A stretch of 42,326 bases of DNA from Verrucomicrobiota bacterium (GCA_003218475.1 QHNR01000067.1:1-42326); one strand, 5' to 3'; counted from the stretch's first letter, positions 8,731-18,242 are shown. Notes: generated by a model from the letters alone, not told the origin. A program made the numbers and translations.

Positions 8731-10572
8731 ATGGGAACGATTCCTTCCGAAACAATCGAGCAAATCGCCGCTGCCAACGACATTGTCGAAGTGATCGGTT
8801 CGTATTTTCCACTGAAACGAGCGGGAGCGAATTTTAGGGCGCTCTGCCCCTTTCATCAGGAAAAGACGCCGTCGTTCATGGTGAGTCCGAGCCGGCAGAC
8901 GTTTCATTGTTTCGGCTGTGGCGCAGGCGGGAGCGTCTTCCGGTTTGTGGTGGATTACGAGCATGTCGATTTTCCAACCGCCGTCCGCAAACTCGCGGCG
9001 CGAGCTGGTATTACAGTGGTCGAGAAGTCAGGCCGGCGTGGGGCCGGCGATGAAGAGCGGCAACGCGAATTACGCCAGCGTTTGCTAAAATTGCATGGTG
9101 AGGCTGCGCAATGGTTCCACGAAAATCTTATCAAAAGAGAAGTGGGCAAAGCGGCTCGAGGATATCTGCGGTCCCGGGGGATTACGGTGGAGATCGCGAA
9201 GCGCTGGCAACTCGGCTACGCGCCTGATGAGTGGGATGCATTCGGTTGTTGGGCGCGCTCTCGCGACTATGATGTGCGCGACCTCATCGCGAGCGGACTC
9301 GTCAAAGTGAAGGACGATAGCGACTCGATTGGGTCTCAGCGGTCGGTAAGTGCGCAGCGGACAGCGCACGCTACTGCATCATACGATCGTTTTCGTGGAC
9401 GAATCATGTTCCCGATTTGCAACGACATCGGTGAAGTAATCGCTTTCAGTGGACGCCTTCTGCAAAACGAGGATGGCGCCGCGAAATATTTGAACTCGCC
9501 TGAAACCGCGCTTTTTCGAAAGGGCAGCGTACTTTTTGGTCTGGACAAGAGTAAGCGCGCCCTAATCGAGGCCGACTGTGCAGTTGTATGCGAAGGGCAG
9601 CTCGATTTGATCAGTCTCTTTGAATCTGGAATCACGAATGTCGTCGCGCCCCAGGGGACCGCGTTTACGGAGGGTCAGGCACGGATCTTAAAACGCTTCG
9701 TCAATGAAGTTGTGCTTTGCTTTGACGCCGACGCAGCAGGCCAGAAGGCCGCCGAACGTTCGCTCGATGCCCTGCTTCAGAATGATTTGATTGTGCGCGT
9801 GGCCGAAATGCCGGCGGGCGAAGATCCGGACTCCCTCGTCCGGCGTGAAGGCAAAATTGCCTTTGAAAAGCGCATTGCAGATGCGCGCGATTTTTTTGAT
9901 TACTGGATCGAGCGCGAGGCAGCCAATGTCGATCTTAATTCTTTAAGCGCGAAGATGGAGGTAGCGCGAACATTGGCTGAGACAGTCTCTCATGTGCACG
10001 ACCCGGTGATGCGCGGAGAAGTCATCAGCAAAATAAGTGCGCGGCTTGCCGTTTCGACCTCGGCATTCGCAGCGTTGGTGTCGAAACAAGTACGGAAGGG
10101 GCCAAGTGAAGTGACAACAGAGCGGCGCCAACAACAGGTGCCTCCAAATGATATCGCACTTCTTTGCATTCTCGCATTGCGCAGCGAGGAAGCTCATCAA
10201 TTTCTTCGAGCTCGGAGCTGGCGCGAAGTGCTATCGCAATTACCGAGCACCTACTTTCTAGAGCGAATTCTCGAAAGCGAAGTGCGACCAAACGATTCCG
10301 CTTCCCTGAGCGCGTTCTTGGCTAGCCTTGAACCGGAGGAAGAGGACATCATTTCGGGTTGGCTTCATCTCAAGACGCCTCCGAACTCGGTCGCGGTGCC
10401 GTGGCTGCGGCTTCGGCAGGCGGCGTTGCGGCGTCAGCTCGACATCGCAAAGGATCGTTTAAGGCTACCAGAACTGAGCACGGGGGACGTAATAAATTTG
10501 CAAAAACAAATCCTTGACCTGCAGGAACAGCTCCACGAGCTTTCGCAGCCCGCCGGCGCGGCCGACAGTTAG
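8731..10572 (+). CDS. dnaG: DNA primase DnaG
   Basis: This 613-residue primase synthesises RNA primers at the replication fork. The N-terminal CHC2 zinc finger has ligands C39, H42, C60 and C63 ('[11 protein letters not shown]', 'HCFGCGAGG'). The TOPRIM catalytic core shows E288 in 'VCEGQLD' and D332/D334 in 'LCFDADAAG', and a helical C-terminal domain follows. The ATG at 8731 is chosen because the protein then begins '[12 protein letters not shown]', a normal DnaG start; an upstream extension would run into the divergent NfeD gene. Residues about 198-219 form a Ser/Ala-rich insert before '[12 protein letters not shown]' that looks repeat-derived (see findings). It heads the dnaG-rpoD pair; rpsU is absent. 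Confidence 0.95.
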   Translation: MGTIPSETIEQIAAANDIVEVIGSYFPLKRAGANFRALCPFHQEKTPSFMVSPSRQTFHCFGCGAGGSVFRFVVDYEHVDFPTAVRKLAARAGITVVEKSGRRGAGDEERQRELRQRLLKLHGEAAQWFHENLIKREVGKAARGYLRSRGITVEIAKRWQLGYAPDEWDAFGCWARSRDYDVRDLIASGLVKVKDDSDSIGSQRSVSAQRTAHATASYDRFRGRIMFPICNDIGEVIAFSGRLLQNEDGAAKYLNSPETALFRKGSVLFGLDKSKRALIEADCAVVCEGQLDLISLFESGITNVVAPQGTAFTEGQARILKRFVNEVVLCFDADAAGQKAAERSLDALLQNDLIVRVAEMPAGEDPDSLVRREGKIAFEKRIADARDFFDYWIEREAANVDLNSLSAKMEVARTLAETVSHVHDPVMRGEVISKISARLAVSTSAFAALVSKQVRKGPSEVTTERRQQQVPPNDIALLCILALRSEEAHQFLRARSWREVLSQLPSTYFLERILESEVRPNDSASLSAFLASLEPEEEDIISGWLHLKTPPNSVAVPWLRLRQAALRRQLDIAKDRLRLPELSTGDVINLQKQILDLQEQLHELSQPAGAADS

Positions 10573-10583
10573 TTGTCGATCTA

Positions 10584-12482
10584 TTGCGCGGGAGGGTCGA
10601 ACGTCTTAGTCAAATCCGTAATCGCACAATCTTGGCCAGGCATTCGAAACGAAGGGGAGGCAGCCGACAATCGTCGGCGCGACGTCTTAAGCGAAGCGAG
10701 CGTAAGCGCGGTGTAACACGAAGACGTATCGCTGTCGGCGCCAATCTGAAGAGAAAACCACGAATCACTGCGCTGAAAATGGTGCGCGTCAGGCCCGCAC
10801 CAAAGCGATCTGATAATGGACCGCTGTCTGAGACGGCAGGAATCGCGCCGGCGTCTGTTTTGTATTCGGCTATTGAAGTCCAGAATCGCATTCGCGAACT
10901 GATCAAGCTGGCAAAAGAACAAGGCTACCTCACGTTTGATGATCTAAACGAGGCGCTGCCCGAAGGGGTCACCGATGCCGATGAACTGGATCTGATCCTC
11001 ACGCGGCTGCGCCGTCTGGAGATAGATATTATCGAAGCGTCCGAAGTGGATCGCTATAGGGACGGCAAGAAAGATGCAGACGAGGACGAAGAGGAAGATG
11101 AGAGACCGGAAACCAAGGTTGATATCCTCGACGATCCGGTGCGGATGTATCTCAAACAGATGGGCCAGGTTCCACTTCTAACCCGGGAACAGGAAGTCGA
11201 AATATCCAAACGGATTGAAGACGCTGAAGCGATGGTCCAGAAGCACATCAGTCGCTTTGGCTTTGTCGCATGTGCTCATCTGGATCTCGCCCGGAAGTTA
11301 ATCGAGGGCCGTGAACGGTTCGATCGGGTGATTCTCGACAAGAAAATCGAGAGTCGCGAAAGATACATGAAGAATCTCCCGCGTCTGTGCAAACAGGTAG
11401 AGCAATTAAGCGCGTCGATCGCCCAGCAATTTTGTGAACTTGCGCGCAACTCCTCAAAAAAACGATCCCACAAGGTGAGGGCCTTTCAAAGAAAGATGGC
11501 TTCGCTACAGAGGATTTATCCGCATTTTTATCTCAAGCAGAGAGTCACGGAGGAATTTGTGCACCTGGCGGACGACGCGCACCACACGTCGCTTTACCTG
11601 CGAACCGAGATGGCGAAAAATCCTCGCAGCCAGAAAAGACGACTGCAGCTCCAGAACAAAATCCGTGAGCTAGAAAAGAGCCTATGGTTTTCGCTGTCTG
11701 AGTATGCCGAAGAGTATCGGACTCTGAAAGGTTGGTTGCGCCAGGCGTTCAAGGCCAAAACCGAAATGGTGGAGGCCAACCTTCGTCTCGTTATTTCCAT
11801 CGCGAAAAAATACACGAATCGCGGCCTTTCTTTTCTCGACCTGATCCAGGAAGGAAATATGGGACTAATGAAAGCCGTTGAGAAATTCGAATACCGGCGA
11901 GGATACAAGTTTTCCACTTATGCGACGTGGTGGATTCGCCAGGCCATCACGCGCTCCATCGCCGACCAGGCGCGCACGATTCGAATTCCCGTGCATATGA
12001 TTGAGACGATCAACAAGCTCATGCGCGTGCAAAAACAGCTGGTGCAGGAATACGGGCGAGAACCTACTCCCGACGAAGTGGCCGAAGAAGTGCTTCTGCC
12101 AGTGGATCGTGTTCGGGCAGTCCTGAAGATGGCGCAGCAACCAATCTCCCTCCAGTCCCCGGTGGGCGAGAGCGAAGAAACTAATTTCGGTGACTTTATT
12201 GAGGACAGGGGCGCCGAAAACCCGAGTGACATGACTGCCATTGTTTTGCTGAAGGAAAAAATCAAGGACGTGCTGGAGACGCTCACCGATCGGGAGCGGC
12301 AAGTGCTCGAGCAACGATTTGGGTTGATCGATGGCTACAGCCGAACGCTGGAGGAAGTAGGTCGCCAGTTTCAGGTTACCCGCGAGCGCATTCGTCAGAT
12401 CGAAGCAAAGGCCTTGCGCAAAATGCGGCATCCGACTCGTATCCGACAACTCGAGGGTTTCCTTGAGGCCCCAGGAATCTAA
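10584..12482 (+). CDS. rpoD: Primary RNA polymerase sigma factor RpoD (sigma-70)
   Basis: This is the housekeeping sigma factor. Visible parts, in order, are a very basic N-terminal extension, region 1.1 ('[20 protein letters not shown]'), an acidic linker, region 1.2 ('[11 protein letters not shown]'), a non-conserved insert of about 150 residues, and region 2 ('[16 protein letters not shown]', '[15 protein letters not shown]' for -10 recognition and melting). Region 3 and region 4 ('[20 protein letters not shown]' helix-turn-helix for the -35 element) complete it. The start is unsettled: TTG at 10584 gives 632 residues, while the first ATG at 10779 would drop the first 65 basic residues. 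Neither has a good ribosome-binding site. It follows dnaG after 11 bases, as in the macromolecular-synthesis operon. Confidence 0.94.
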   Translation: MRGRVERLSQIRNRTILARHSKRRGGSRQSSARRLKRSERKRGVTRRRIAVGANLKRKPRITALKMVRVRPAPKRSDNGPLSETAGIAPASVLYSAIEVQNRIRELIKLAKEQGYLTFDDLNEALPEGVTDADELDLILTRLRRLEIDIIEASEVDRYRDGKKDADEDEEEDERPETKVDILDDPVRMYLKQMGQVPLLTREQEVEISKRIEDAEAMVQKHISRFGFVACAHLDLARKLIEGRERFDRVILDKKIESRERYMKNLPRLCKQVEQLSASIAQQFCELARNSSKKRSHKVRAFQRKMASLQRIYPHFYLKQRVTEEFVHLADDAHHTSLYLRTEMAKNPRSQKRRLQLQNKIRELEKSLWFSLSEYAEEYRTLKGWLRQAFKAKTEMVEANLRLVISIAKKYTNRGLSFLDLIQEGNMGLMKAVEKFEYRRGYKFSTYATWWIRQAITRSIADQARTIRIPVHMIETINKLMRVQKQLVQEYGREPTPDEVAEEVLLPVDRVRAVLKMAQQPISLQSPVGESEETNFGDFIEDRGAENPSDMTAIVLLKEKIKDVLETLTDRERQVLEQRFGLIDGYSRTLEEVGRQFQVTRERIRQIEAKALRKMRHPTRIRQLEGFLEAPGI

Positions 12483-12550
12483 AGTATCGTTTTCGGCACC
12501 CATTCCAGCGCAACTTCCGATGCTGCAGTTAGTTCAATTGACTGGAGACT

Positions 12551-12904
12551 ATGGAACCTGAAGATGACAAACAGTTATGGGATGTTCTCGGCCGTGTTCC
12601 CGGGCCCATCCTTTCGCCATTCTTCGCCCGGAACGTGGTAAGAAAGATCCGCCAGAAATCGACCCGTTTCGAGCGGGCGCGAAACTGGTTTAGCCTGCGA
12701 AGACTTGTTGCAGCATCCGCTGTGGCAATCGTCGTGGTCGGGATGGCTATCGCCACGCATCGTCCCATCTCACAGACAACGTCCTCAAGCGATTTAGACG
12801 TTGTAGCTAAAATCGATCCACAGGATTATGACGTCGTGGCTGATCTGGATGAATTGATCGCCTGGGATGAAAATACCGTGTGGGAAGATAAGCCGACTTT
12901 GTGA
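12551..12904 (+). CDS. Small membrane anti-sigma-like protein
   Basis: This 117-residue protein has a soluble N-terminal part with 'LWDVLGRVPGPILSPFFARN', one membrane helix at about residues 51-69, and an acidic external tail. It resembles short proteins that in Verrucomicrobia usually sit beside ECF sigma factor genes and are thought to act as anti-sigma factors. Here no ECF sigma gene is adjacent; the neighbours are rpoD upstream and a DUF3106 protein whose start lies inside this gene (38-base overlap). The family recognition is from memory of sequence pattern and moderately sure; the sigma partner is unknown. Confidence 0.65.
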   Translation: MEPEDDKQLWDVLGRVPGPILSPFFARNVVRKIRQKSTRFERARNWFSLRRLVAASAVAIVVVGMAIATHRPISQTTSSSDLDVVAKIDPQDYDVVADLDELIAWDENTVWEDKPTL

Positions 12905-13427
12905 AGTAGTCGTCGCATCGTCGGTTCTGGTCTTATCCTGCGCTATCGCGCAGGGGCAGCCGCAACAGCAATCGCACCGACCGATGGGCGGCCCTCCGCA
13001 CGGGCCACCAGCGGCCCGGAGTATGGGACCTCCGCGCGGACCGGCGGATCAGAGCACACGTGACCGCTGGATGGCAATGCCACCGGAAGCGCGGCAGAAC
13101 TTCCGGCGCAACGCCGAGCGTTGGATGCGGATGAGCCCGGAAGAGCGCGACGTCATGCGTCAGCGCGAAAATTTGCGCCGGCAGACGATCAAGCGCGAAA
13201 CCGATGCGGCGCTTCGTCAATCTGGTCTTAGTCTGACTCCGCAGGAGCGTGCTCAGTTTGAATCCCGCTACATTCAGGAACGCCGCAAAGTCGAACAGAC
13301 GCTCCGACAGCAGATCGAGGCAGAACGACAAAAGGAACTACCGGCCCTGATTCAGCAGCTGAAGAAAGAGTTCCAAATTGATCAGCCGGCCAAAAGCCCC
13401 GGCGGGTCGCCCAATTCAAAAAAGTAG
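12867..13427 (+). CDS. Periplasmic DUF3106-type protein
   Basis: The 186-residue product has a signal peptide ('VVASSVLVLSCAIAQG'), then a Pro/Gly/His-rich stretch, and then an Arg/Glu-rich helical part. The segment 'WMAMPPEARQNFRRNAERW' followed by 'RMSPEERDVMRQRENLRRQ' is the repeated Trp...Pro-Glu-x-Arg pattern of DUF3106. Its function is unknown; CpxP/Spy-like periplasmic roles have a similar look but are unproven. The ATG at 12867 lies within the previous gene, suggesting translational coupling with the anti-sigma-like protein. Confidence 0.7.
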   Translation: MKIPCGKISRLCEVVVASSVLVLSCAIAQGQPQQQSHRPMGGPPHGPPAARSMGPPRGPADQSTRDRWMAMPPEARQNFRRNAERWMRMSPEERDVMRQRENLRRQTIKRETDAALRQSGLSLTPQERAQFESRYIQERRKVEQTLRQQIEAERQKELPALIQQLKKEFQIDQPAKSPGGSPNSKK

Positions 13428-13459
13428 AACCGGCATTTTTCGCGCAACAGCAGTTCCTA

Positions 13460-13503
13460 AAAAACCTAAAAAGCTGCTGGCTCGAAATTGCTTTCGAGCC
13501 AGC
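13460..13503 (-). terminator. Intrinsic terminator for the Tyr-rich protein gene
   Basis: A perfect 12-bp stem (13476-13487 with 13492-13503) has a 4-base loop. Read on the minus strand it is followed by a T-rich run (complement of 13460-13472). It sits 33 bases beyond the stop of the minus-strand gene and could also weakly stop the plus-strand DUF3106 transcript. Confidence 0.8.
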
Positions 13504-13535
13504 TCAGTCAGGACTTTCTAGATTCTACGCTGGGC

Positions 13536-13781
13536 TTAGTACCGATAATAATGATGGTGACGGTGGTGACGGTAGTAACGGTGCCCGCCGTACCAATAGT
13601 AAGGCCGGTAATAGCCATAGTACGGCCGGTAATAGCGGTACGGATAATAGTATCCGTAGGGGTAATATCCGTAGTAGCCCGGTCCGAACCCAATCGAGAA
13701 GTAGACTTGAGCATCAGAACGTGGCACCGCAGCAAAGCTCAAGCCCCCCGCCACCAGTCCAATCAACAGAAGTTTCTTCAT
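13536..13781 (-). CDS. Small secreted Tyr/Gly/His-rich protein
   Basis: This 81-residue protein begins with a signal peptide (MKKLLLIGLVAGG... 'SDAQ'). About 50 residues follow that are dominated by Tyr, Gly, Pro, Arg and His, including 'YYRPYYGYYRPYYWYGGH' and a His/Arg/Tyr-rich end. A GGGAGG ribosome-binding site 7 bases before the ATG and the downstream terminator support this strand over the overlapping plus-strand frame. No catalytic domain is visible. Low-complexity Tyr-rich exported proteins of this kind are usually annotated hypothetical; a cell-surface structural role is only a guess. Confidence 0.75.
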   Translation of the reverse strand: MKKLLLIGLVAGGLSFAAVPRSDAQVYFSIGFGPGYYGYYPYGYYYPYRYYRPYYGYYRPYYWYGGHRYYRHHRHHHYYRY

Positions 13782-13832
13782 CGTTTTACCTCCCAGTAAT
13801 TAAACAGAAGTCGGACGGGAAAGTTTTCCGTT

Positions 13833-14864
13833 TTATTTGGATGGAAGCACCTCGGGATATCCCGTGATGCAAACACTTTGCCCAATGCGCCGATATGAAA
13901 CGCGGCGTAGTCGTAGCGCATTCGCCGCATTTGTTGCTCCCCGGCCCGCGAACGCGATTACTGGTCCTCCGGTTAATATTGGACCTAAGTAAAGTTGCAC
14001 TTTGTCAATGAGACGTGCATCGAGCGCTTGGCTCAGTACTTCACCCCCGCCTTCGATGAGCACATTTGTCATACCTCGTTTGCCTAGATTCTTTAGAACG
14101 CCAGCCAAAGACCGTCCTTTGTAAATCAGCGTTCGCGCAGCCAAGCGATCGGAGAACAAACGGGCTCGCCGTGGAAGTTTGCCTGAATGGGTCAGCACAA
14201 CCCGCCACGGTTGTCGCGCCGAACGTGTGCCCCGTATGGTTAAGCGTGGATTGTCCGCGCGCACTGTTTCCGCGCCCACGAGTACTGCGTCCACGTGCGC
14301 GCGAAGCTCACGGGCGTGACTTCGGGCGGAACGTCCAGTGATCCAATGAGGCTCGACGGCGGGCCGCGTCAACCGACCATCAAGCGACATCCCACACTTT
14401 GCGATGACAAAAGGGCGCCCAGTGACGATCCACTTATTGAAAGCCTCGTTAATTTGCGCGCATTCATCAGCCAAAATGCCCTCTCGCACGTTCACACCCG
14501 CATTTCGCAATCGCACAATGCCCTTTCCTGAGTGACGCGGATTCAAGTCGATTGCGCCAACAACCACGTTCTTAATTCCAGCTTGGAGCATTGCGTCAGT
14601 GCAGGGAGCAGTGCGTCCTTCTGTGGAGCACGGTTCGAGCGTGACATAAAGTGTGGCATGAGCGGGAACAGGCGCGCCAAAATCGCGGAGACACTCAACC
14701 TCAGCGTGATCGCGACCTGCTCCTCGATGATATCCTTTCGCCACAATCTGATTATCAACGACAAGAACCGCTCCGACTGCGGGGTTAGGGCTAGTCTGAC
14801 CGAGCGCGTTCTTTGCTTCCTTGAGTGCCTCGCGCATGAACTTTTCGTCTCGTCGTCTATTCAT
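13833..14864 (-). CDS. ribD: Riboflavin biosynthesis bifunctional deaminase/reductase RibD
   Basis: This roughly 343-residue protein carries out the deamination and reduction steps of riboflavin synthesis. The N-terminal deaminase domain has zinc ligands H53-A-E55 and P78-C79 with C88 ('LEPCSTEGRTAPC'). The C-terminal reductase domain shows 'CGMSLDGRL', 'GAETVRADNPRL' and 'NVLIEGGGEVLSQALD'. The ATG at 14864 is preferred over a TTG 39 bases upstream because the extra residues are not conserved. No other rib genes are nearby. Confidence 0.92.
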   Translation of the reverse strand: MNRRRDEKFMREALKEAKNALGQTSPNPAVGAVLVVDNQIVAKGYHRGAGRDHAEVECLRDFGAPVPAHATLYVTLEPCSTEGRTAPCTDAMLQAGIKNVVVGAIDLNPRHSGKGIVRLRNAGVNVREGILADECAQINEAFNKWIVTGRPFVIAKCGMSLDGRLTRPAVEPHWITGRSARSHARELRAHVDAVLVGAETVRADNPRLTIRGTRSARQPWRVVLTHSGKLPRRARLFSDRLAARTLIYKGRSLAGVLKNLGKRGMTNVLIEGGGEVLSQALDARLIDKVQLYLGPILTGGPVIAFAGRGATNAANALRLRRVSYRRIGQSVCITGYPEVLPSK

Positions 14865-14988
14865 CGCTTCAACATCAATAGTTGGTGTCACCTGCCGAGG
14901 CAACGGAGTCGCCAGCGAATGCTTGCACTCGCCGACTTATCAGAACATCAATGCGACGTGCACCGCCAGAGTACCATCCAGGCTAACG

Positions 14989-15062
14989 CGTGCCTGGAGG
15001 GATTCGAACCCCCAACCTTCTGATCCGAAGTCAGAAGCTCTATCCAGTTGAGCTACAGGCAC
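14989..15062 (-). tRNA. tRNA-Arg (anticodon UCG)
   Basis: On the minus strand a full cloverleaf forms: a 7-bp acceptor stem (GTGCCTG/CAGGCAC), a D arm with GCTC...GAGC, anticodon stem TCTGA/TCAGA with loop CTTCGGA, and a T arm with TTCGAAT. The anticodon is UCG (reads CGA). The discriminator is G and CCA is not encoded. It lies 92 bases after tRNA-His on the same strand. Confidence 0.93.
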
Positions 15063-15154
15063 ACAATCAAAAATCCCAAGCGCCAAGGTCCAAAATCCAA
15101 ACTGTGGAGTTCGACATTTTGGAGTTTGGATTCGGAATCTGCGGTTTTCTACGC

Positions 15155-15230
15155 TGGGGTGGCCGACGGGACTTGAACCCGCAACAACCAGAACCACAAT
15201 CTGGGGCTCTACCATTGAGCTACGGCCACC
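15155..15230 (-). tRNA. tRNA-His (anticodon GUG)
   Basis: The minus strand gives a cloverleaf with acceptor GTGGCCG/CGGCCAC, anticodon stem CCAGA/TCTGG and loop TTGTGGT, so the anticodon is GUG. The His-specific extra G(-1) opposite discriminator C is encoded, and the 3' CCA is encoded at 15155-15157, unlike the neighbouring tRNA-Arg. The 92 bases separating the two tRNAs contain only a short repeat with 'tccaaac...gtttgga' arms. Confidence 0.93.
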
Positions 15231-15355
15231 ATCATTGCCAGGGAACAAGATTAAAATTCGAATTTCTTTTTGCAAACAAAGGACTCGACTTTCCTCGCTC
15301 TCTGCAGTAATTCTCGCCGCCGGTGGAACAAAAATCTGCCCGCAGTCGGCTTATC

Positions 15356-17458
15356 ATGGCGCCTCGCCATCGCGTGAAGCGAACCTGTGCGGCTTTGATC
15401 GCACTGTTCTTTTTCATCGCGGGTACGGGCACTCTTCTGGGACAGGGAGACGATCCAAGCGAAATTTTTCTAAAGGCCTATCTGTCTGCGCAACAGGGCG
15501 AAAAACTTGAGCGTGAAAACCGATTCAAGACAGCCTTGGCGAAATATCGATTTGCTGGAAGCCTCATCGAGATGTTGCGAAGATCGCATGCCGATTGGCA
15601 GCCAGCAATCGTGGAATATCGCGGCCGTAAAATCAGCGAAGGCATTTTGCGAATCCAGGACAGGACCATTAGGCAAAATGCGCTTAGCGCCAGTTCAAGT
15701 CCTTTGCCCGAAGTGGTCCCTGCACTGCCAGAGAGTCAGGGCTGGTCTGAGCCCGGGCCCGAAGTCGTGGCCCCGCAATTGGGCGAAGCTATCGCTGAGA
15801 CGTCGCGCGATGCTTCGATCAAAGAGGCCACCAAAAAATTGCGCGACAAAGTCGATCAATTGCAAGCGGCACTCGGCAAGGCGCGCAGTGAGCTCGAAAC
15901 CGCACGAAAAGAAAAAGAAACCGTCAACACGCGCCTGATGGGAACAAATTCCAAACTTGAAAAAGCACAAAACGACCTTGAAAAAGCGAAAAAGTCGGGA
16001 CAGCAGACGGGTGATCAACTTGCAAAAGCTGAGGAATCGTTAAGAGAGTCCCAAGCATCGCAGGAAAGCAGCGTTAAGGAGCAGCAGCAGTTGCGCGGCG
16101 AGGTTGCCCATTTGAAAGACGCCCTTGCCGCTGCCGATGAGGCACGTCTGACAGCCGAAAAGCAAAGGGAAGATACTCAGGCGAAACTTGCCGCGGTGAG
16201 CGAGCAAATCACCGCGCTTCAACACAGGCGCGATGAGGCGCTCGCGCAATTGAAAGTTGCGAAGGAAACCGAACAGGGCGTCCAGCTGCTCCTGGCTGAG
16301 AAGGACGATCTACAACACAAATTGGCAAATGCGGAGGAGAAGGTTCGAATCCTTAGCGAGAGCGACCCGAATAACGCGGGGAGATTTGCCGAGATGAATC
16401 ACCAACTAGCAGATCTCCAACAGCAGCTGTCCGAGGCTCAGAAAAGAAATGATTATTTGGCAGCGAGAGCTGCCGAGCTTGATGTTCAGTTGGACGAGGC
16501 AGGCACGCAGCTTCAAGCTGCGAAGCTCGCCGGCGCAAGCAGCGAAGAGTCCGCTCAGCTCGCGAGAGAAAACGAACTCCTGCGAAACATAGTCGTGCGC
16601 GAGCGCCAGGAAGAAGCGCGTCGGGACGAGACCAGGAATCTGGTGTTGGCGGAGCTAAGTAGATTGAAAATCAGATCGGAGACGCTGACAAAGCAGATCG
16701 AATTGCTCGCACAGCCGGTTACGCAATTGAGCAGCAAAGAGCTGGCTTTGCTACGGCAGCCCGTGGTCTCAGTTTCAGACCAGCACCCCGGCGCGTTAAA
16801 AGTGAGTTTCGTTTTTGAGAAAAGCCCACCGGATTCAGTCGCCGCCGTCGAACTAGACGCCAAAGCAAAATCTGCGCAGGGGGACGAACCAGCAAAGCAT
16901 CAGCAAGACAAACTCCAGGGTCTTGCGCGCGCCGCCAGGAGAAACCTCGACCAGCGCAAATATCAGACAGCGGAAAACCAGTATCAGGAAATCCTGACGA
17001 AAGATCCCAACAACTTTGAGGCGCTTTGCAACCTTGGCGTCGTTTATGTTCGCAGCGGCAAGTTGCCGGCCGCAGAGTCGGTGCTGAACAAGGCCGTGGT
17101 CATTGCGCCCAATAATGAGTTTGTGCTCACGACGCTGGGCATCATTCATTATCGGCAATCAAAGTTCGACGACGCGCTGGTGGAGTTAAGGAGGGCTATT
17201 GAGATCAATCCAAGGGGCGCCACTGCTCACAATTATCTAGGCATCACGGCCAGCCAGAAAGGACGACAGCAAGAGGCAGAAAAGGAAATCCTTCAGGCGC
17301 TAGCCAACAATCCTGACGACGCCGATGCGCATTTCAATCTGGCGGTCATTCTTATCACCACGCAGCCCGGCTCGAAAGAACTCGCTAGACAACATTACGC
17401 CCGGGCCACTGCGCTCGGCACACAACGTAGTCCGTCACTCGAAAAATTGTTGCAGTGA
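15356..17458 (+). CDS. Secreted coiled-coil protein with C-terminal TPR repeats
   Basis: This roughly 700-residue protein has an N-terminal signal peptide ('ALIALFFFIAGTGTLLGQG'). A short helical region follows, then a long Glu/Lys/Ala/Gln-rich coiled coil (about residues 150-460) and at least four tetratricopeptide repeats (about 515-690; e.g. 'ALCNLGVVYVRSGKLPAAES', 'AHFNLAVILITTQPG'). The layout suggests a periplasmic scaffold protein. It does not match a named family I recognise. The ATG at 15356 is preferred over GTG at 15323; neither has a clear ribosome-binding site. Its neighbours give no functional hint. Confidence 0.8.
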   Translation: MAPRHRVKRTCAALIALFFFIAGTGTLLGQGDDPSEIFLKAYLSAQQGEKLERENRFKTALAKYRFAGSLIEMLRRSHADWQPAIVEYRGRKISEGILRIQDRTIRQNALSASSSPLPEVVPALPESQGWSEPGPEVVAPQLGEAIAETSRDASIKEATKKLRDKVDQLQAALGKARSELETARKEKETVNTRLMGTNSKLEKAQNDLEKAKKSGQQTGDQLAKAEESLRESQASQESSVKEQQQLRGEVAHLKDALAAADEARLTAEKQREDTQAKLAAVSEQITALQHRRDEALAQLKVAKETEQGVQLLLAEKDDLQHKLANAEEKVRILSESDPNNAGRFAEMNHQLADLQQQLSEAQKRNDYLAARAAELDVQLDEAGTQLQAAKLAGASSEESAQLARENELLRNIVVRERQEEARRDETRNLVLAELSRLKIRSETLTKQIELLAQPVTQLSSKELALLRQPVVSVSDQHPGALKVSFVFEKSPPDSVAAVELDAKAKSAQGDEPAKHQQDKLQGLARAARRNLDQRKYQTAENQYQEILTKDPNNFEALCNLGVVYVRSGKLPAAESVLNKAVVIAPNNEFVLTTLGIIHYRQSKFDDALVELRRAIEINPRGATAHNYLGITASQKGRQQEAEKEILQALANNPDDADAHFNLAVILITTQPGSKELARQHYARATALGTQRSPSLEKLLQ

Positions 17459-17516
17459 CCCAGATCGGTCGTCGAACGATTCGATAAGTCAGGACAAACG
17501 TTGGCCCCGAAACTTC

Positions 17517-18242
17517 ATGCGCTTGCTCCGGGCTTTCTTCATTGCGTTTTTGACGGCTGTTGTCGGCTGCGTTGTCGCGTTCTTTGTCGGCGATTATCTA
17601 ACCAGGCTCGCTCACGTGCCCGAAATGGAAGGCCAGCGAGGCATGACGGTCGTTTTCCTGTGCGCACCTCTTGGGATTTTGGCAGGTTTGGTAGTTGGAA
17701 TCGTTTCAACCATTCTGGTTCGGCGGCGAGGACTTGCCGGATTTCTCGTTGCACAGGGTTGGTCGCTTCTGATCGTCTGCGGCCTAGCCGGTTTGCTGGT
17801 CGGCGTTCCTTATCTGCTATCGGACAAGCCTCCGCGGATCGACGGGAAGCGACTCGAATTGCAGTTTGAGTTGCGTGCGCCGGCGACGGTTCAAATTCCA
17901 GACCAGCCCGATGGTTACAGCATTCGAGTCAGCCTTTACACTGATAATCGGCAAAGTCGTTTTGCTTTCATCGATTGGAGCGCGATTACAAAAGACGCCG
18001 AACACATCACGATTCCGGGAAACGTCCCGTTATTGACACATAACAAGACCAGATCGCTTCTTGCCTCGATCGGTAACGAACCAGCCGGATCGCAGTTCAT
18101 TGAATTGAAAATTCCACCTTCGCCAACCAAGCAGGACGAAACCTGGTCCGAATGGATTTTTGCCACGCAACGTGCCGACCTCAGTCCGGTTCCCGAGCCG
18201 GACCGGTTTGCTGCGCGATTTCGCGTTCGTTCGGCTGATTGA
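17517..18242 (+). CDS. Hypothetical membrane protein, three N-terminal helices plus soluble domain
   Basis: The product has 241 residues. Three hydrophobic helices (about residues 5-28, 43-68 and 76-100) are followed by about 130 residues without further membrane segments, beginning 'KPPRIDGKRLELQFELRAPA', which look beta-rich and probably periplasmic. I do not recognise the family. The ATG at 17517 starts directly at the first hydrophobic helix; a longer version would run back into the TPR gene. It lies between the TPR gene and a DUF2071 gene on the same strand. Confidence 0.65.
   Translation: MRLLRAFFIAFLTAVVGCVVAFFVGDYLTRLAHVPEMEGQRGMTVVFLCAPLGILAGLVVGIVSTILVRRRGLAGFLVAQGWSLLIVCGLAGLLVGVPYLLSDKPPRIDGKRLELQFELRAPATVQIPDQPDGYSIRVSLYTDNRQSRFAFIDWSAITKDAEHITIPGNVPLLTHNKTRSLLASIGNEPAGSQFIELKIPPSPTKQDETWSEWIFATQRADLSPVPEPDRFAARFRVRSAD

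Noticed and set aside
13488-13799. Plus-strand frame opposite the Tyr-rich protein
   Set aside because: Its Val/Ile-rich repeats mirror the Tyr codons of the minus strand. Only the minus-strand frame has a signal peptide, a good RBS and a terminator.
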